Part shown: piece after piece, positions 32,827 through 41,334 of the stretch
How positions within the stretch are numbered: position 1 is the first letter of the stretch
Layout of the letters: each line of letters begins with the position of its first letter
Assembly: GCA_017540645.1 (NCBI GenBank)
Contig: JAFYAQ010000013.1
Coordinates: 62,001 to 126,000, forward strand
DNA from: Oscillospiraceae bacterium
GTDB taxonomy: Bacteria > Bacillota > Clostridia > Oscillospirales > Oscillospiraceae
DNA: 64,000 nt
Reading direction: 5' to 3'
Program-made: the position numbers and the translations under genes
The notes under the pieces: model-generated
Database searches by the model: none
What the model was told of the DNA's origin: nothing
Seen by the model: the letters and a program-made list of their open reading frames with translations, nothing else

Positions 32827-34326
32827 TCAGTACACCACCACGGGAACTCCCTTGGAGATGTTCTCGTAAATGGTGGCCACGGCGTCCAGAGGCGTGTTGA
32901 CGCAGCCGTGGGAGCCGTCCGTGATATAGATATCTCCGCCGTACTCATCCCGCCAGGAGGAGTCGTGGAAGCCGATGCCTCCGTCAAAGGGCATCCAGTA
33001 GTCCACATGGTCGTTCCAGGTGGGACCGGTCAGCGTGGTATCGGTGACCATGCCGTAGATCTTGAAGCAGCCCCGGCGGGTCAGGTCCCCGGTGGCCAGG
33101 TTGCCGGTGACCACCGGCGTCTCCACCAGCAGCTCTCCGTCCACATAGTACCAGAGGTACTGGTTGTCGATGCTGACCTCCACAAAGGTGTTGCCGATGT
33201 TGTAATAATCCTGCCAGTACCAGGTGTAGTCATAGTGGGGGACGACGGTGGAATCCGTCCCGGAGGCCAGGGCATCGGCCACATCGGCGGCCAGCCGATC
33301 CCGGTCCAGACGCCAGCCCTTGTCACCGACCCGGTAGTAGATCAGCTCTCTGGTGGGGACTACGTTCCGGAATTTGGCGTAAACGCCGTCCAGTCCCAGG
33401 TCGTCCGCCAGCTTGTCGGTCAGCTCGCGCACCCGCTCCGGATCGGGGACGCACTCCGCGTCCTCGTCGTCCAGGCGGATATCGGTGATGGAGTAGATGT
33501 CCTCCGGCGTCAGGGTGTAGGTGTTGCCGTCCTGGAAGTCCAGCGTCACCGAAGCGGAGAGATAGTTGTCCAGCTGCCGGCCGCGGGCCAGCAGCTCCTC
33601 GTCGTCGGACAGGACCTCCGGCAGGACGCGTGCGCCGGAGACCTCCACCAGGATATCCCTGGCCGTCAGGTCGGACTCCCCGGCCACCGCCGCGGCCAGG
33701 ACCTCCGCACAAAGGTCTATATTGACGATGTTGCCCCGCACTTCCGGCACCAGGGTATAGCCGCCCTCGCCCAGATCGATGTAGGCGTCCTCCGGCTGGA
33801 TCCTGCCGGTCTCCCCGTACATGGTGTCCTCCAGCAGGGCGGACAGGGCGGCCTTGTCCGGATAGCCCAGCAGATCACCGGTATGGAGCCAGGTGGCGCC
33901 CTCCATCCAGGAAAAGAAGAAGCCGTCCGCGTGCTGCTGGGAAAAGGCGTCCCCCACCATGGCGAAGATCACGTTCTCCCCGATCAGGGAGGAGAGGGGA
34001 AGGGTGGCCAGATCCTCCTCTCCGTCGCTCAGACGGATGTTCACCGCGTCCCCGGCGCTCTCCAGGACCGCCGTGGCCTCCGGCACGGTCATGTTGGAGA
34101 CCTCGATCTTGTCGATATAGGTCTTGGGGAAGAAATGATCCTGATAACGGACGGAGAGGATGCCCACCCCCAGCCCGGCCAGGATCACCAGCACCAGGAT
34201 CACCCACAGCGTCCAGAGAAGGACCGCTTTTTTCTTTCGTTTCACCTTCCGGGGGCCGCTGCTGCGGGAGGACGGGAGGTCTGTTTCCGCCGTCTTTTCC
34301 TTGACGGCGGCGGTATCGTCATACAT
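32827..34326 (-). CDS. L,D-transpeptidase (YkuD domain) with N-terminal membrane anchor
   Basis: 499 residues from the ATG at 34326. A basic cytoplasmic tail with 'KVKRKKK' precedes one membrane helix (~35-55). A peptidoglycan-binding-4-like region spans ~60-350, probably two repeats. The YkuD catalytic domain (~375-499) ends with 'SHGCVNTPLDA', carrying the His and nucleophilic Cys of the HGC motif; 'IGFHDSSW' is the second conserved element. It forms 3-3 crosslinks in peptidoglycan or attaches proteins. Extracellular orientation follows from the anchor. Confidence 0.92.
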   Translation of the reverse strand: MYDDTAAVKEKTAETDLPSSRSSGPRKVKRKKKAVLLWTLWVILVLVILAGLGVGILSVRYQDHFFPKTYIDKIEVSNMTVPEATAVLESAGDAVNIRLSDGEEDLATLPLSSLIGENVIFAMVGDAFSQQHADGFFFSWMEGATWLHTGDLLGYPDKAALSALLEDTMYGETGRIQPEDAYIDLGEGGYTLVPEVRGNIVNIDLCAEVLAAAVAGESDLTARDILVEVSGARVLPEVLSDDEELLARGRQLDNYLSASVTLDFQDGNTYTLTPEDIYSITDIRLDDEDAECVPDPERVRELTDKLADDLGLDGVYAKFRNVVPTRELIYYRVGDKGWRLDRDRLAADVADALASGTDSTVVPHYDYTWYWQDYYNIGNTFVEVSIDNQYLWYYVDGELLVETPVVTGNLATGDLTRRGCFKIYGMVTDTTLTGPTWNDHVDYWMPFDGGIGFHDSSWRDEYGGDIYITDGSHGCVNTPLDAVATIYENISKGVPVVVY

Positions 34327-34492
34327 AGAAGGTTTCCTTCCTGTCAATAATCGGTGAGGAAATTATATCCTTTCTCTGCCCCGTCGTCAACCGCCATTCC
34401 CGACGAAAAAAGGAAAAACCGCCTGCGGCTGGGAGCCGGGGGAAGAAGCTGGATAAAATCCCAAAGAGAATCGGAGAAATGAAAATAAACTA

Positions 34493-34521
34493 TGTACATT
34501 TTGCCGAGACTGCGCTATAAT
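34493..34521 (+). promoter_or_regulatory. Promoter of the hpf gene
   Basis: TATAAT at 34516-34521 with a weak -35 (TGTACA at 34493-34498), 17-bp spacing; 32 bp before the hpf start. The rest of 34327-34552 holds no gene. Confidence 0.6.
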
Positions 34522-34552
34522 ATACTCACCCCAACGAAAGGAGTTGTGTTAT

Positions 34553-35092
34553 ATGAAGTTCACCATCACCTCCAAACAGATGGAGATCGCCGACGACCTT
34601 CGGAAGTATACCGAGAAAAAGGTCGGAAAGATCGACCGGCTGTTCCGCAGCGAGAGCGAGGCCTTCGTCACCTTCAGCCGGGAGCGGGGCCGCTTCACCG
34701 CAGAGGTCACGCTGAAAAACAACGGCATGTTCTACCGGGTCAGCGATACCACCAGCGATGTTTTTGCCTCGGTGGACTCCGCCTGCGCCTCCATTGAGCG
34801 GCAGATCCGCCGGAACAAGACCCGCCTGGAGAAAAAGCTCAAGAGCGGTCCCATCGACTGGAGCAGCATGTCCGAGATCCAGGACGAGCCGGAGGACGAG
34901 GGCGAGTTCCAGATCATCCGCACCAAACGCTTCTCCATCAAGCCCATGACCCCGCAGGAGGCCATTCTGCAGATGAACCTGCTGGAGCATGAGTTCTATG
35001 CCTTCCTGAACTCGGAGGATGCGGAGGCCTTTTCCGTAGTCTATCGCCGGAAGAACGGCGGCTACGGCCTCATTTCTGGCGACCAGAATTAA
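34553..35092 (+). CDS. hpf: Ribosome hibernation promoting factor, long form
   Basis: 179 residues, AAAGGAG site. The N-terminal domain (1-~100, 'MKFTITSKQMEIADDLRKY') binds the 30S subunit. The C-terminal ~55 residues ('IIRTKRFSIKPMTPQEAI', 'MNLLEHEFYAFLN', 'VVYRRKNGGYGLI') form the dimerisation domain that joins two ribosomes into 100S particles. Long-form HPF is usual in Firmicutes. A terminator follows. Confidence 0.95.
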   Translation: MKFTITSKQMEIADDLRKYTEKKVGKIDRLFRSESEAFVTFSRERGRFTAEVTLKNNGMFYRVSDTTSDVFASVDSACASIERQIRRNKTRLEKKLKSGPIDWSSMSEIQDEPEDEGEFQIIRTKRFSIKPMTPQEAILQMNLLEHEFYAFLNSEDAEAFSVVYRRKNGGYGLISGDQN

Positions 35093-35104
35093 AAGAATGA
35101 TTCA

Positions 35105-35130
35105 CGGGCGGCTGCGGCCGCCCGTTTTTT
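35105..35130 (+). terminator. Rho-independent terminator after hpf
   Basis: CGGGCGGC-TGCG-GCCGCCCG stem followed by TTTTTT. Confidence 0.9.
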
Positions 35131-35150
35131 CTGTTTCGGAAATCTTCCTC

Positions 35151-35179
35151 TTTGCAAGCTTGACGGACTGTGATACAAT
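35151..35179 (+). promoter_or_regulatory. Promoter of the holB-ricT pair
   Basis: TTTGCA (35151-35156), 17-bp spacer, TACAAT (35174-35179) with an extended TGA before the -10, ten bases from the next start codon. Confidence 0.5.
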
Positions 35180-35188
35180 AACTCCATT

Positions 35189-35947
35189 ATGGGAAGAATG
35201 CTTCATGCGGTACTCCTCTCCGGCAGCGGGGAGGCCGTGAAAGAGCGGAGCCGTGTGCTGGCGGCGGCGGCCCTCTGTGAGGGCGGCGGTCCCAAGCCCT
35301 GCGGTCAATGCCGCCACTGCCGGAAGGTTTTCCGGGATATCCACCCGGACGTGACAAGAATAGAACGGGGTCTGGACAAAAAGGGCCGGACCCGGCGGGA
35401 GATCACCGTGGATCAGATCCGGGACCTGGAGAGGGACGCCGCCGTGCTGCCCAACGAGGCCGCAGGGAAGGTATACATCTTTCCGGAGGCGGAGGCCATG
35501 AATGTCCCCGCCCAGAACGCTTTTTTAAAGCTGCTGGAGGAGCCTCCGGCCTGGGTGACCTTCCTGCTGTGCACGGCCAATCCCGAGCGGCTGCTCCCCA
35601 CGGTACGCTCCCGCTGCGGCGAGGATCGGCTGGCCCCGAGCCGCGAGCCCCTGGATGAGCTGGCGGCGGAGCGGGCCAGAGGCTATCTGGCGGCCCGGCG
35701 GGATCCGGTGGAACTGCTGCGCTGCTGTCTTGCTCTGGAAAAGCTGGACGACGCCCAACCGCTGCTGGCCATGGTCCGCGCCGCCCGGGAGCTGGCAGCG
35801 GAAGAGGCTATGCCGGCGGCGGAGCTGCTGGCGCTGGAGGGGTTTCTGGGCCGGGCGGAGCAGTATCTGATGGCCAACGTGGGCGTGAAGCATGTGACAG
35901 GGTTTTTATCCACATACAGTCCGGAAGATCCGGAATACAGGAAATGA
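35189..35947 (+). CDS. holB: DNA polymerase III delta-prime-like subunit
   Basis: 252 residues. Zinc-module cysteines 'CGQCRHCRKV' (~residue 38) and 'AQNAFLKLLEEPPAWVTFLL' (~108) are hallmarks of the clamp-loader delta-prime family; 'LPTVRSRC' is the usual SRC motif. No Walker A is seen, as in genuine delta-prime. It is shorter than the ~320-residue norm because the C-terminal collar is reduced. Adjacent to the RicT gene, a conserved Firmicutes arrangement (holB-yaaT). Confidence 0.85.
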   Translation: MGRMLHAVLLSGSGEAVKERSRVLAAAALCEGGGPKPCGQCRHCRKVFRDIHPDVTRIERGLDKKGRTRREITVDQIRDLERDAAVLPNEAAGKVYIFPEAEAMNVPAQNAFLKLLEEPPAWVTFLLCTANPERLLPTVRSRCGEDRLAPSREPLDELAAERARGYLAARRDPVELLRCCLALEKLDDAQPLLAMVRAARELAAEEAMPAAELLALEGFLGRAEQYLMANVGVKHVTGFLSTYSPEDPEYRK

Positions 35948-35957
35948 GGTCCTTATT

Positions 35958-37199
35958 TTGACAGAGATCATTCGTATAAAATTTCGCGGCCGGGGGAAGG
36001 GCTATTCCTTTGCGGCCAACGGCATTACCGCCAAGCCCGGCGACAAGCTGGTGGTGGAGACTGCCAAGGGCATGGAGCTGGGCATCGTGGTGGAGGGCAA
36101 CCGGATGGTGGAGGACGACACGGTGGTGCAGCCTCTCCGCCCGGTCATCCGCGCCGCCACGGAGGGGGACCTGCGGGTGGAGAGCATCAACGCCCAGCGG
36201 GAGAAGGAAGCCTACCAGATCTGCCTGCAGAAGATCGCCGAACACGGCCTGGAGATGAAGCTGGTGGACGTGGAATGCTCCTTTGAGGGCAACAAGATCC
36301 TGTTCTTCTTCACCGCCGACGGCCGGGTGGACTTCCGGGAACTGGTGAAGGACCTGGCCGGGGTGTTCCGCACCCGGATCGAGCTGCGGCAGATCGGCGT
36401 CCGGGACGAGGCAAAAATGATGGGCGGCATCGGCATCTGCGGCCGGCCCTACTGCTGCCATGAGTTCATGGACGAGTTCCAGCCGGTCAGCACCAAGATG
36501 GCCAAGACCCAGTCCATGTCCCTGAACCCGGTGAAGATCTCCGGGTCCTGCGGGCGTCTGATGTGCTGCCTGCGCTATGAGCAGGAGGCCTACGAGGATC
36601 TGGTGAAGCACGTGCCCAAGAACGGCTGCTTTGTCCAGACCGAGGACGGTTACGGCACCGTGACCATGGGCAATCTCCTGCGCCAGAGCGTGAAGGTCCG
36701 CATGGACGGGGACGGGGAGGCGGTGTTCCACACCTATCCGGTGGACGAGATCGCTGTGATCCCCGGCGGGCGGCCTCCGGAGGGAGAGCCTCTCCCGGAC
36801 ATCCTCCAGCCCAAGCCCCCCAAAAAGGAGGAGCCGGAGGAGGACCCCTGGGCCATGCCGCAAATGCTGCCGGACGAGTACTTTGCCCGGAAAGAAGAGG
36901 AAAAGCCGGCCCCGGAGGAGCCGCACCGGCGCCGGAACCGGAACCGGGGAAAGGGCGGCGCGGCCCGACAGGAAAAGCCGGAGCGCCCCGCGGCGCCCGA
37001 AAGAGCCGAAAAAGGGGAGAAAGCCGAAAAAGCGGAGCGGAGCGAAAAGCGCCGGGAGGGCAAGCGCCCCAACCCGGGACGCCCGATCCAGGCGGGCCCC
37101 GCCGCCCCCGGCGGCGGGCACCCCACGGGCAAGCGCCCAGCCAGACCCCGCCGTCACGGCGGCAAGCCCCGGCCCAAGGGCGAGGGACCCAAGGAATAA
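35958..37199 (+). CDS. ricT: PSP1-domain protein (RicT/YaaT-like) with long basic tail
   Basis: 413 residues from a TTG. Residues 1-~265 are the PSP1 core with 'GGIGICGRPYCCHEF' and 'GSCGRLMCCLRYE', the cysteine clusters that in B. subtilis hold Fe-S clusters of the RicAFT complex (RNase Y control, sporulation and competence). From ~270 the protein becomes a low-complexity tail rich in Lys, Arg, Glu, Pro and Ala (e.g. 'EKAEKAERSEKRREGKR'), about 140 residues not present in Bacillus. The tail may bind RNA. Confidence 0.88.
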   Translation: MTEIIRIKFRGRGKGYSFAANGITAKPGDKLVVETAKGMELGIVVEGNRMVEDDTVVQPLRPVIRAATEGDLRVESINAQREKEAYQICLQKIAEHGLEMKLVDVECSFEGNKILFFFTADGRVDFRELVKDLAGVFRTRIELRQIGVRDEAKMMGGIGICGRPYCCHEFMDEFQPVSTKMAKTQSMSLNPVKISGSCGRLMCCLRYEQEAYEDLVKHVPKNGCFVQTEDGYGTVTMGNLLRQSVKVRMDGDGEAVFHTYPVDEIAVIPGGRPPEGEPLPDILQPKPPKKEEPEEDPWAMPQMLPDEYFARKEEEKPAPEEPHRRRNRNRGKGGAARQEKPERPAAPERAEKGEKAEKAERSEKRREGKRPNPGRPIQAGPAAPGGGHPTGKRPARPRRHGGKPRPKGEGPKE

Positions 37200-37202
37200 G
37201 AG

Positions 37203-37242
37203 AAAAAAGCCGGACAGCCCAAAGGCTGTCCGGCCATTTCTT
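37203..37242. terminator. Terminator after ricT, possibly bidirectional
   Basis: GCCGGACAGCC and GGCTGTCCGGC stem, six A before and a T-rich tail after. Confidence 0.8.
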
Positions 37243-37251
37243 TTGCCGGGG

Positions 37252-38721
37252 TCATTTTCCCAACAGGAACTCCCGCCGCAGGGTGACCCGGGGGTTCTCC
37301 GGCAGAGTGACCATGCCGATCCTCTCCCCCACCTCCATGGTCCGGGGATCGGCGGCGGTGTAGGGGGTCCATTCCGGCAGATCCCGGCCCCGGGGCACGC
37401 CGTCCCGGGCAAAGGAGGCCCAGTAGGTACTGCAGGCGTACCCGAGCCAATAGTCCTCCCGCTGCCAGGGCCGCCAGGAGCGGCGCAGAGTGTCAAACAC
37501 ATACCAGAGGTCGGCGGCGTGGAAGGCTCCCCTGTCGTCTCCCGGCAGCTTTCGGTCCAGATGGTAGACATAGGCCGGCAGGTTGCAGCGCTCCAGGATC
37601 AGGGCCCAGGCCTCGGCGGCGGCCCGGATGCTCTCGGCAAAATGGAGCTTTTTGTAGGCGGGATACTCCGCCTCCGGGACCAGGGCCATGAATGCCCGGC
37701 CCTTTTCCTCGCCGTACTCCCGGAGCATGGCGGCGGTAAAGCCGGCGTAATCCTCGTGAGGCGGCAGGCCCTCGTCCGCGGTGCCGCCGATCAGGCAGGG
37801 CACCCGGGCAAACTCTCCCCGGCGGGCCAGGGCATCCAGCGAGTCGGGCAGCACCCATCCGTCCACCACCGGCGTTCGCTGCACGGCGGGGCTGGGCATG
37901 GTGGCGGCCCAGCGCCGCAGAAGCTCCATGGCCGGCAGGCTCCGGGCCTCGGCGATGGAGTTCACCCCCAGGGCGGAGAGATCGCTGCGCTCCTCGGCCT
38001 GGGCAAGGGTGGGGTAGCGCATGTCGTGCATGGGGGTGGGGCCGCCGCCGCTCTGCAGGATGGCGGCGCGGAACATGCCCCGGGTCAGGGGCGTGCTCAG
38101 CAGGTTCTGGATGGACATGGCGCCGGCGCTCTGGCCGGCGATGGTGATCCGGTCCGGGTCACCGCCGAAGGCGGCAATGTTCCGGCGGACCCACTGGAGG
38201 GCGAAGATCTGGTCCAGCAGGCCGTAGTTGCCGGACACGCCCCGGGGAGACTCGGCGTCCAGCTCCGGGTGGACCATCCAGGCGAACACGTTCAGCCGGT
38301 AGTTGATGGTCACCAGAATGACCCCCTGCCGGGCAAAAGGCTCCCCGTCAAAGTGGGCGGAGTGGCCGTAGCCGGTCATAAAGGCGCCGCCGTGGACCCA
38401 GAAGATCACGGGAAGCCGGTCTTCGGGGCTCTTGGCCGGGGTCCACACGTTCAGATAGAGGCAGTCCTCGCTCATGGGCTCCTCCACCGGGTAAAATTCA
38501 TGTTCATAGAAGCTGCCCTTGCCCACGCCCAGCTGGGGACAGCGGGCGGAGGGACGGGCGCAGTCCCGCACGCCCTCCCAGTCGGCGGCGGGCAGAGGGG
38601 GACGCCAGCGGTTTTCCCCCACCGGGGGCGCGGCATAGGGGATGCCGTAGTAGGCGGTGATGGACGGCCAGCCGCAGGCCACGCCCCGCAGCGCTCCGTT
38701 TTCCACACGGGTTTCACGCAT
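37252..38721 (-). CDS. Type-B carboxylesterase (alpha/beta hydrolase)
   Basis: 489 residues from the ATG with GGAGG eight bases upstream. 'FWVHGGAFMTGYG' carries the oxyanion hole (~residue 98), 'ITIAGQSAGAMS' the nucleophile Ser (~183) and 'EDCLYLNVWTP' the family signature. It hydrolyses carboxylic esters; specificity is unknown. No signal peptide, so cytoplasmic. Confidence 0.92.
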   Translation of the reverse strand: MRETRVENGALRGVACGWPSITAYYGIPYAAPPVGENRWRPPLPAADWEGVRDCARPSARCPQLGVGKGSFYEHEFYPVEEPMSEDCLYLNVWTPAKSPEDRLPVIFWVHGGAFMTGYGHSAHFDGEPFARQGVILVTINYRLNVFAWMVHPELDAESPRGVSGNYGLLDQIFALQWVRRNIAAFGGDPDRITIAGQSAGAMSIQNLLSTPLTRGMFRAAILQSGGGPTPMHDMRYPTLAQAEERSDLSALGVNSIAEARSLPAMELLRRWAATMPSPAVQRTPVVDGWVLPDSLDALARRGEFARVPCLIGGTADEGLPPHEDYAGFTAAMLREYGEEKGRAFMALVPEAEYPAYKKLHFAESIRAAAEAWALILERCNLPAYVYHLDRKLPGDDRGAFHAADLWYVFDTLRRSWRPWQREDYWLGYACSTYWASFARDGVPRGRDLPEWTPYTAADPRTMEVGERIGMVTLPENPRVTLRREFLLGK

Positions 38722-38794
38722 GATGCTATCCTCCGTCTTTTTTGATATGTCCATTATACCGATGGCTTCCGCCGGATTCAATTTTTTTTACGGG

Positions 38795-38825
38795 AAAAGG
38801 ACCGTCCCGAGGGGCGGTCCTTTTT
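38795..38825. terminator. Terminator in the 38722-39052 intergenic region
   Basis: AAAAGGACCGTCCC/GGGGCGGTCCTTTTT stem, symmetric. Immediately beside it on the minus strand is an open run ending 'AAAQAAVAASK' (38850-38936) without a start codon: possibly the end of a lost gene. The remainder shows nothing recognisable. Confidence 0.6.
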
Positions 38826-39000
38826 GCTGAAAGGAAAGGTGCTGTTTTACTTGCTGGCGGCCACGGCAGCCTGGGCGGCGGCAGGATAAGCGGCGCGGGT
38901 GTCCTCCGCCGTATCGACGGAAAGACGATTCGATAAACCGGCCCCGGGCCGGATCGCTTTTCCGCCGGAGGGGAAACGGCGGCGGACGGAAGAGGAAGTA

Positions 39001-39038
39001 AAAAAACTCCCCCTCCGCGAAAGCGGAGCGGGAGTTTT
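39001..39038 (-). terminator. Terminator of the rpsF-ssb-rpsR operon
   Basis: AACTCCCGCTCCGC and GCGGAGGGGGAGTT stem followed by T7 on the minus strand, 15 bp past the rpsR stop. Confidence 0.85.
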
Positions 39039-39052
39039 GTGTTTGTGAAAGA

Positions 39053-39301
39053 TCAGTCGGTCACGTAGGGGATCAGGGCGACCTGGCGGGCGCGCTTGAC
39101 GGCCTCGGTGAGCAGACGCTGATGATAAGCGCAGGTCCCGGTGGTCCGGCGGGGCAGGATCTTGCTCCGGTCGGACAGGAACTTGTGCAGCTTCACGGTG
39201 TCCTTGTAGTCAATGTAGGTGGCCTTCTCCACGCAGAACTGGCAGACCTTTCTGCGCTTGCGGTTCTTCATGGGGCCGCCGGCAGCTTTATCGTAAGCCA
39301 T
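39053..39301 (-). CDS. rpsR: 30S ribosomal protein S18 (bS18)
   Basis: 82 residues; '[18 protein letters not shown]' (Cys-x-x-Cys, the zinc-type paralogue) and '[18 protein letters not shown]' are diagnostic. Third gene of the conserved rpsF-ssb-rpsR order. Confidence 0.98.
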   Translation of the reverse strand: MAYDKAAGGPMKNRKRRKVCQFCVEKATYIDYKDTVKLHKFLSDRSKILPRRTTGTCAYHQRLLTEAVKRARQVALIPYVTD

Positions 39302-39326
39302 GGATCAATAACTCCTTTCGTGCAAA

Positions 39327-39785
39327 TCAGAACGGCAGTTCACCGTCGTCGGTATCCAGCTCCGTGAAGGGGCTGGCCTGGGGCTGGGGCTCCGCCGCGG
39401 GGCGCGCGGGCGCACCGGAGCGGTAGCTTCCCTGGGAGCGGGGGGCGTCGCCGTCATCCCGGCGCTTGCTGTCGCCGAAATAAACGTTGTCCGCCACCAC
39501 CTCGGCGCTGCGGCGCTTGTTGCCGTCCCGGTCGGTCCAGTCCCGGATCTGCAGCCGGCCGGAAACCACGGCCATGCTGCCCTTCTGGAAATACTTGGAC
39601 ACGAATTCTCCGGTCTGGCGCCAGGCGACCACATCAATGAAGTCGGTCTGCTTTTCCCCGTTCTCCCCGCGGCCGAAATCCCGGTCCACGGCAATGGAGA
39701 AGGAGGCCACCGGGGTGTTGGAGCTGGTGTAACGCAGCTCCGGGTCCCGGGTCAGCCGACCCATGAGGACGATATGATTGAGCAT
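39327..39785 (-). CDS. ssb: Single-stranded DNA-binding protein
   Basis: 152 residues. OB fold (1-~108, start 'MLNHIVLMGRLTRDPELRYT'), a flexible Gln/Pro/Ala-rich linker, and the acidic tip 'DTDDGELPF' that recruits partner proteins. Located between rpsF and rpsR. Confidence 0.98.
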   Translation of the reverse strand: MLNHIVLMGRLTRDPELRYTSSNTPVASFSIAVDRDFGRGENGEKQTDFIDVVAWRQTGEFVSKYFQKGSMAVVSGRLQIRDWTDRDGNKRRSAEVVADNVYFGDSKRRDDGDAPRSQGSYRSGAPARPAAEPQPQASPFTELDTDDGELPF

Positions 39786-39800
39786 ATCTTTTCCTCCGGA

Positions 39801-40100
39801 TTACTCAGCGCGCAGGGTAACGAGGGACCGGATCACACCGTCGGTGATGCCCAGGATACGGTCCACCTCGGCGGGGAGTTCCGGGCCGGAGGTGAACTTC
39901 ACCAGGACGTAGTAGCCTTCGGTGAGATAGTTGATCTCATAGGCCAGCTTGCGCTTGCCCCACTCGTTCAGCTCGTCGATGGTGCCGTTGTTCTGCTCGA
40001 TCAGATTCTTGATCTTCTCTACGATGGCTGCGGTCTCTTCCTCGGTCAGGTTGGGGTTGAGAACGTACAGGACCTCGTACTTTTCACTGATTTTTGCCAT
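39801..40100 (-). CDS. rpsF: 30S ribosomal protein S6 (bS6)
   Basis: 99 residues, 'KYEVLYVLNPNLTEEETAAI' start and 'WGKRKLAYEINYLTEGYYV' are typical of S6. First gene of the operon, in which S6:S18 autoregulation through an mRNA leader is known in other bacteria. Confidence 0.97.
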   Translation of the reverse strand: MAKISEKYEVLYVLNPNLTEEETAAIVEKIKNLIEQNNGTIDELNEWGKRKLAYEINYLTEGYYVLVKFTSGPELPAEVDRILGITDGVIRSLVTLRAE

Positions 40101-40175
40101 TTGTTGCTTGTCCTCCTTTTGGACTGCGGCCCCCCGGCACAGCGGGGAGCAAGGCGGTTATCGGGAAGCAGAAAA

Positions 40176-40547
40176 TTACTTCAGCTCGATCTTGGCGCCG
40201 ACAGCTTCCAGCTTGGCCTTGATCTGCTCGGCCTCGTCCTTGGAGACGGCTTCCTTCAGCTTGGCAGGCACGCCCTCGACCAGAGCCTTGGCCTCGCCCA
40301 GGCCCAGGCCCAGCATGGCGCGGACTTCCTTGATGACGGGCAGCTTGCTGGAGCCGAAGTCGGTCAGGATGACGTCGAACTCAGTCTTCTCCTCCACGGG
40401 AGCGGCAGCGGCGGCGGCAGCGGGAGCGGCAGCAGCGGCGGCGGACACGCCGAAGGTCTCCTCCAGAGCATGCACCAGCTCGGACAGCTCCAGGACGGAC
40501 AGATTCTTTACTTCCTCGATGAGGGCGGTGATTTTTTCGCTAGCCAT
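40176..40547 (-). CDS. rplL: 50S ribosomal protein L7/L12 (bL12)
   Basis: 123 residues: N-terminal dimerisation helix pair, an Ala-rich hinge (~38-52) and the C-terminal factor-binding domain ('[20 protein letters not shown]', '[13 protein letters not shown]'). Downstream of rplJ. Confidence 0.98.
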   Translation of the reverse strand: MASEKITALIEEVKNLSVLELSELVHALEETFGVSAAAAAAPAAAAAAAPVEEKTEFDVILTDFGSSKLPVIKEVRAMLGLGLGEAKALVEGVPAKLKEAVSKDEAEQIKAKLEAVGAKIELK

Positions 40548-40586
40548 TGATTTTTCCTCCTATAAATGTAGAAATGGGGTTGCCGC

Positions 40587-41114
40587 TTATTCGGCGGCTT
40601 CGGCGGTCTCCGGAGAGCCGCCCTTCTGCTCCAGGATCTGGCCCAGAACAACGGCCAGACTGGTGATGGGCGCGAGCATGGTGCCCAGGACCTTGGAGTA
40701 CAGGGCGTCCTTGCCGGGGAGCTGGGCGATCTCGTTCAGGTCGGACAGGGGGAGCACTTTGCCCTCCATGAAGCCGCCCTTGACCTCGAATTTGCCGTTG
40801 AGCTTCTTGGCATACTCGCTGAGGATGCGGATGGGGGCGATGGGATCGCCCGCGGTGGTGGCCAGGGCGGTGGAGCCGTTGAGCAGAGAGTTGAACTCGT
40901 TGTAATTGCACTTGTCCACGGCAAGGCGGAGCAGCGTGTTCTTCACAACGGTGTACTCAATGCCCTCGGCGCGCAGCTCGCGGCGCAGGGCGGTATCCTC
41001 GGCCACGTTGATGCCGGCGTAGTTCACAAGAACGCCGGACGTGGCATTGGAGACCCGGCTGACGAGACCGTCCACGATGGCCTGTTTCTCGCTGAGTACC
41101 TTTGCGTTAGGCAA
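40587..41114 (-). CDS. rplJ: 50S ribosomal protein L10 (uL10)
   Basis: 175 residues from a TTG at 41114 (reads MPNAKVLSEKQAIV) preceded by GGAGGTG eight bases upstream; the longer frame runs into the leader RNA and is not used. 'YAGINVAEDTALRRELRAEG' and 'VVKNTLLRLAV' are family hallmarks. The C-terminus carries the helix that binds L7/L12 dimers. Probably autoregulated through the leader. Confidence 0.96.
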   Translation of the reverse strand: MPNAKVLSEKQAIVDGLVSRVSNATSGVLVNYAGINVAEDTALRRELRAEGIEYTVVKNTLLRLAVDKCNYNEFNSLLNGSTALATTAGDPIAPIRILSEYAKKLNGKFEVKGGFMEGKVLPLSDLNEIAQLPGKDALYSKVLGTMLAPITSLAVVLGQILEQKGGSPETAEAAE

Positions 41115-41134
41115 TGATTTCACCTCCGGGGTAA

Positions 41135-41257
41135 GTATTCGCGCCCAAAAGAAAACTCCCTCTGTCCGCAAAGACAGAAGGAGACACAATCGTAAGAATC
41201 GTGCTTTCCTCGGCAGGAATTATGGCTTTCGCCGCCTGCTGTCTTTGGAGCGCTCGA
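41135..41257 (-). ncRNA. Ribosomal protein L10 leader (autoregulatory mRNA element)
   Basis: Minus strand contains 'CCAAAGACAGCAGGCG', then 'CCTGCCGAGGAAAGCA', the paired conserved elements of the Firmicutes L10 leader, followed by a hairpin with T-rich exit (CTCCTTCTGTC/GACAGAGGGAG) near 41150-41180. L10-L12 binding to this RNA represses rplJL. Confidence 0.85.
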
Positions 41258-41259
41258 AC

Positions 41260-41287
41260 ATATTATCATAAAACGGGAAAATGTCAA
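41260..41287 (-). promoter_or_regulatory. Promoter of rplJL
   Basis: TTGACA (41287-41282) and TAATAT (41265-41260) with 16-bp spacing just upstream of the L10 leader. Confidence 0.7.
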
Positions 41288-41334
41288 GGCTTTTTTGCGG
41301 CGAAAGCCTGTTTTTTTCGGGATCGGCGCGAAAA

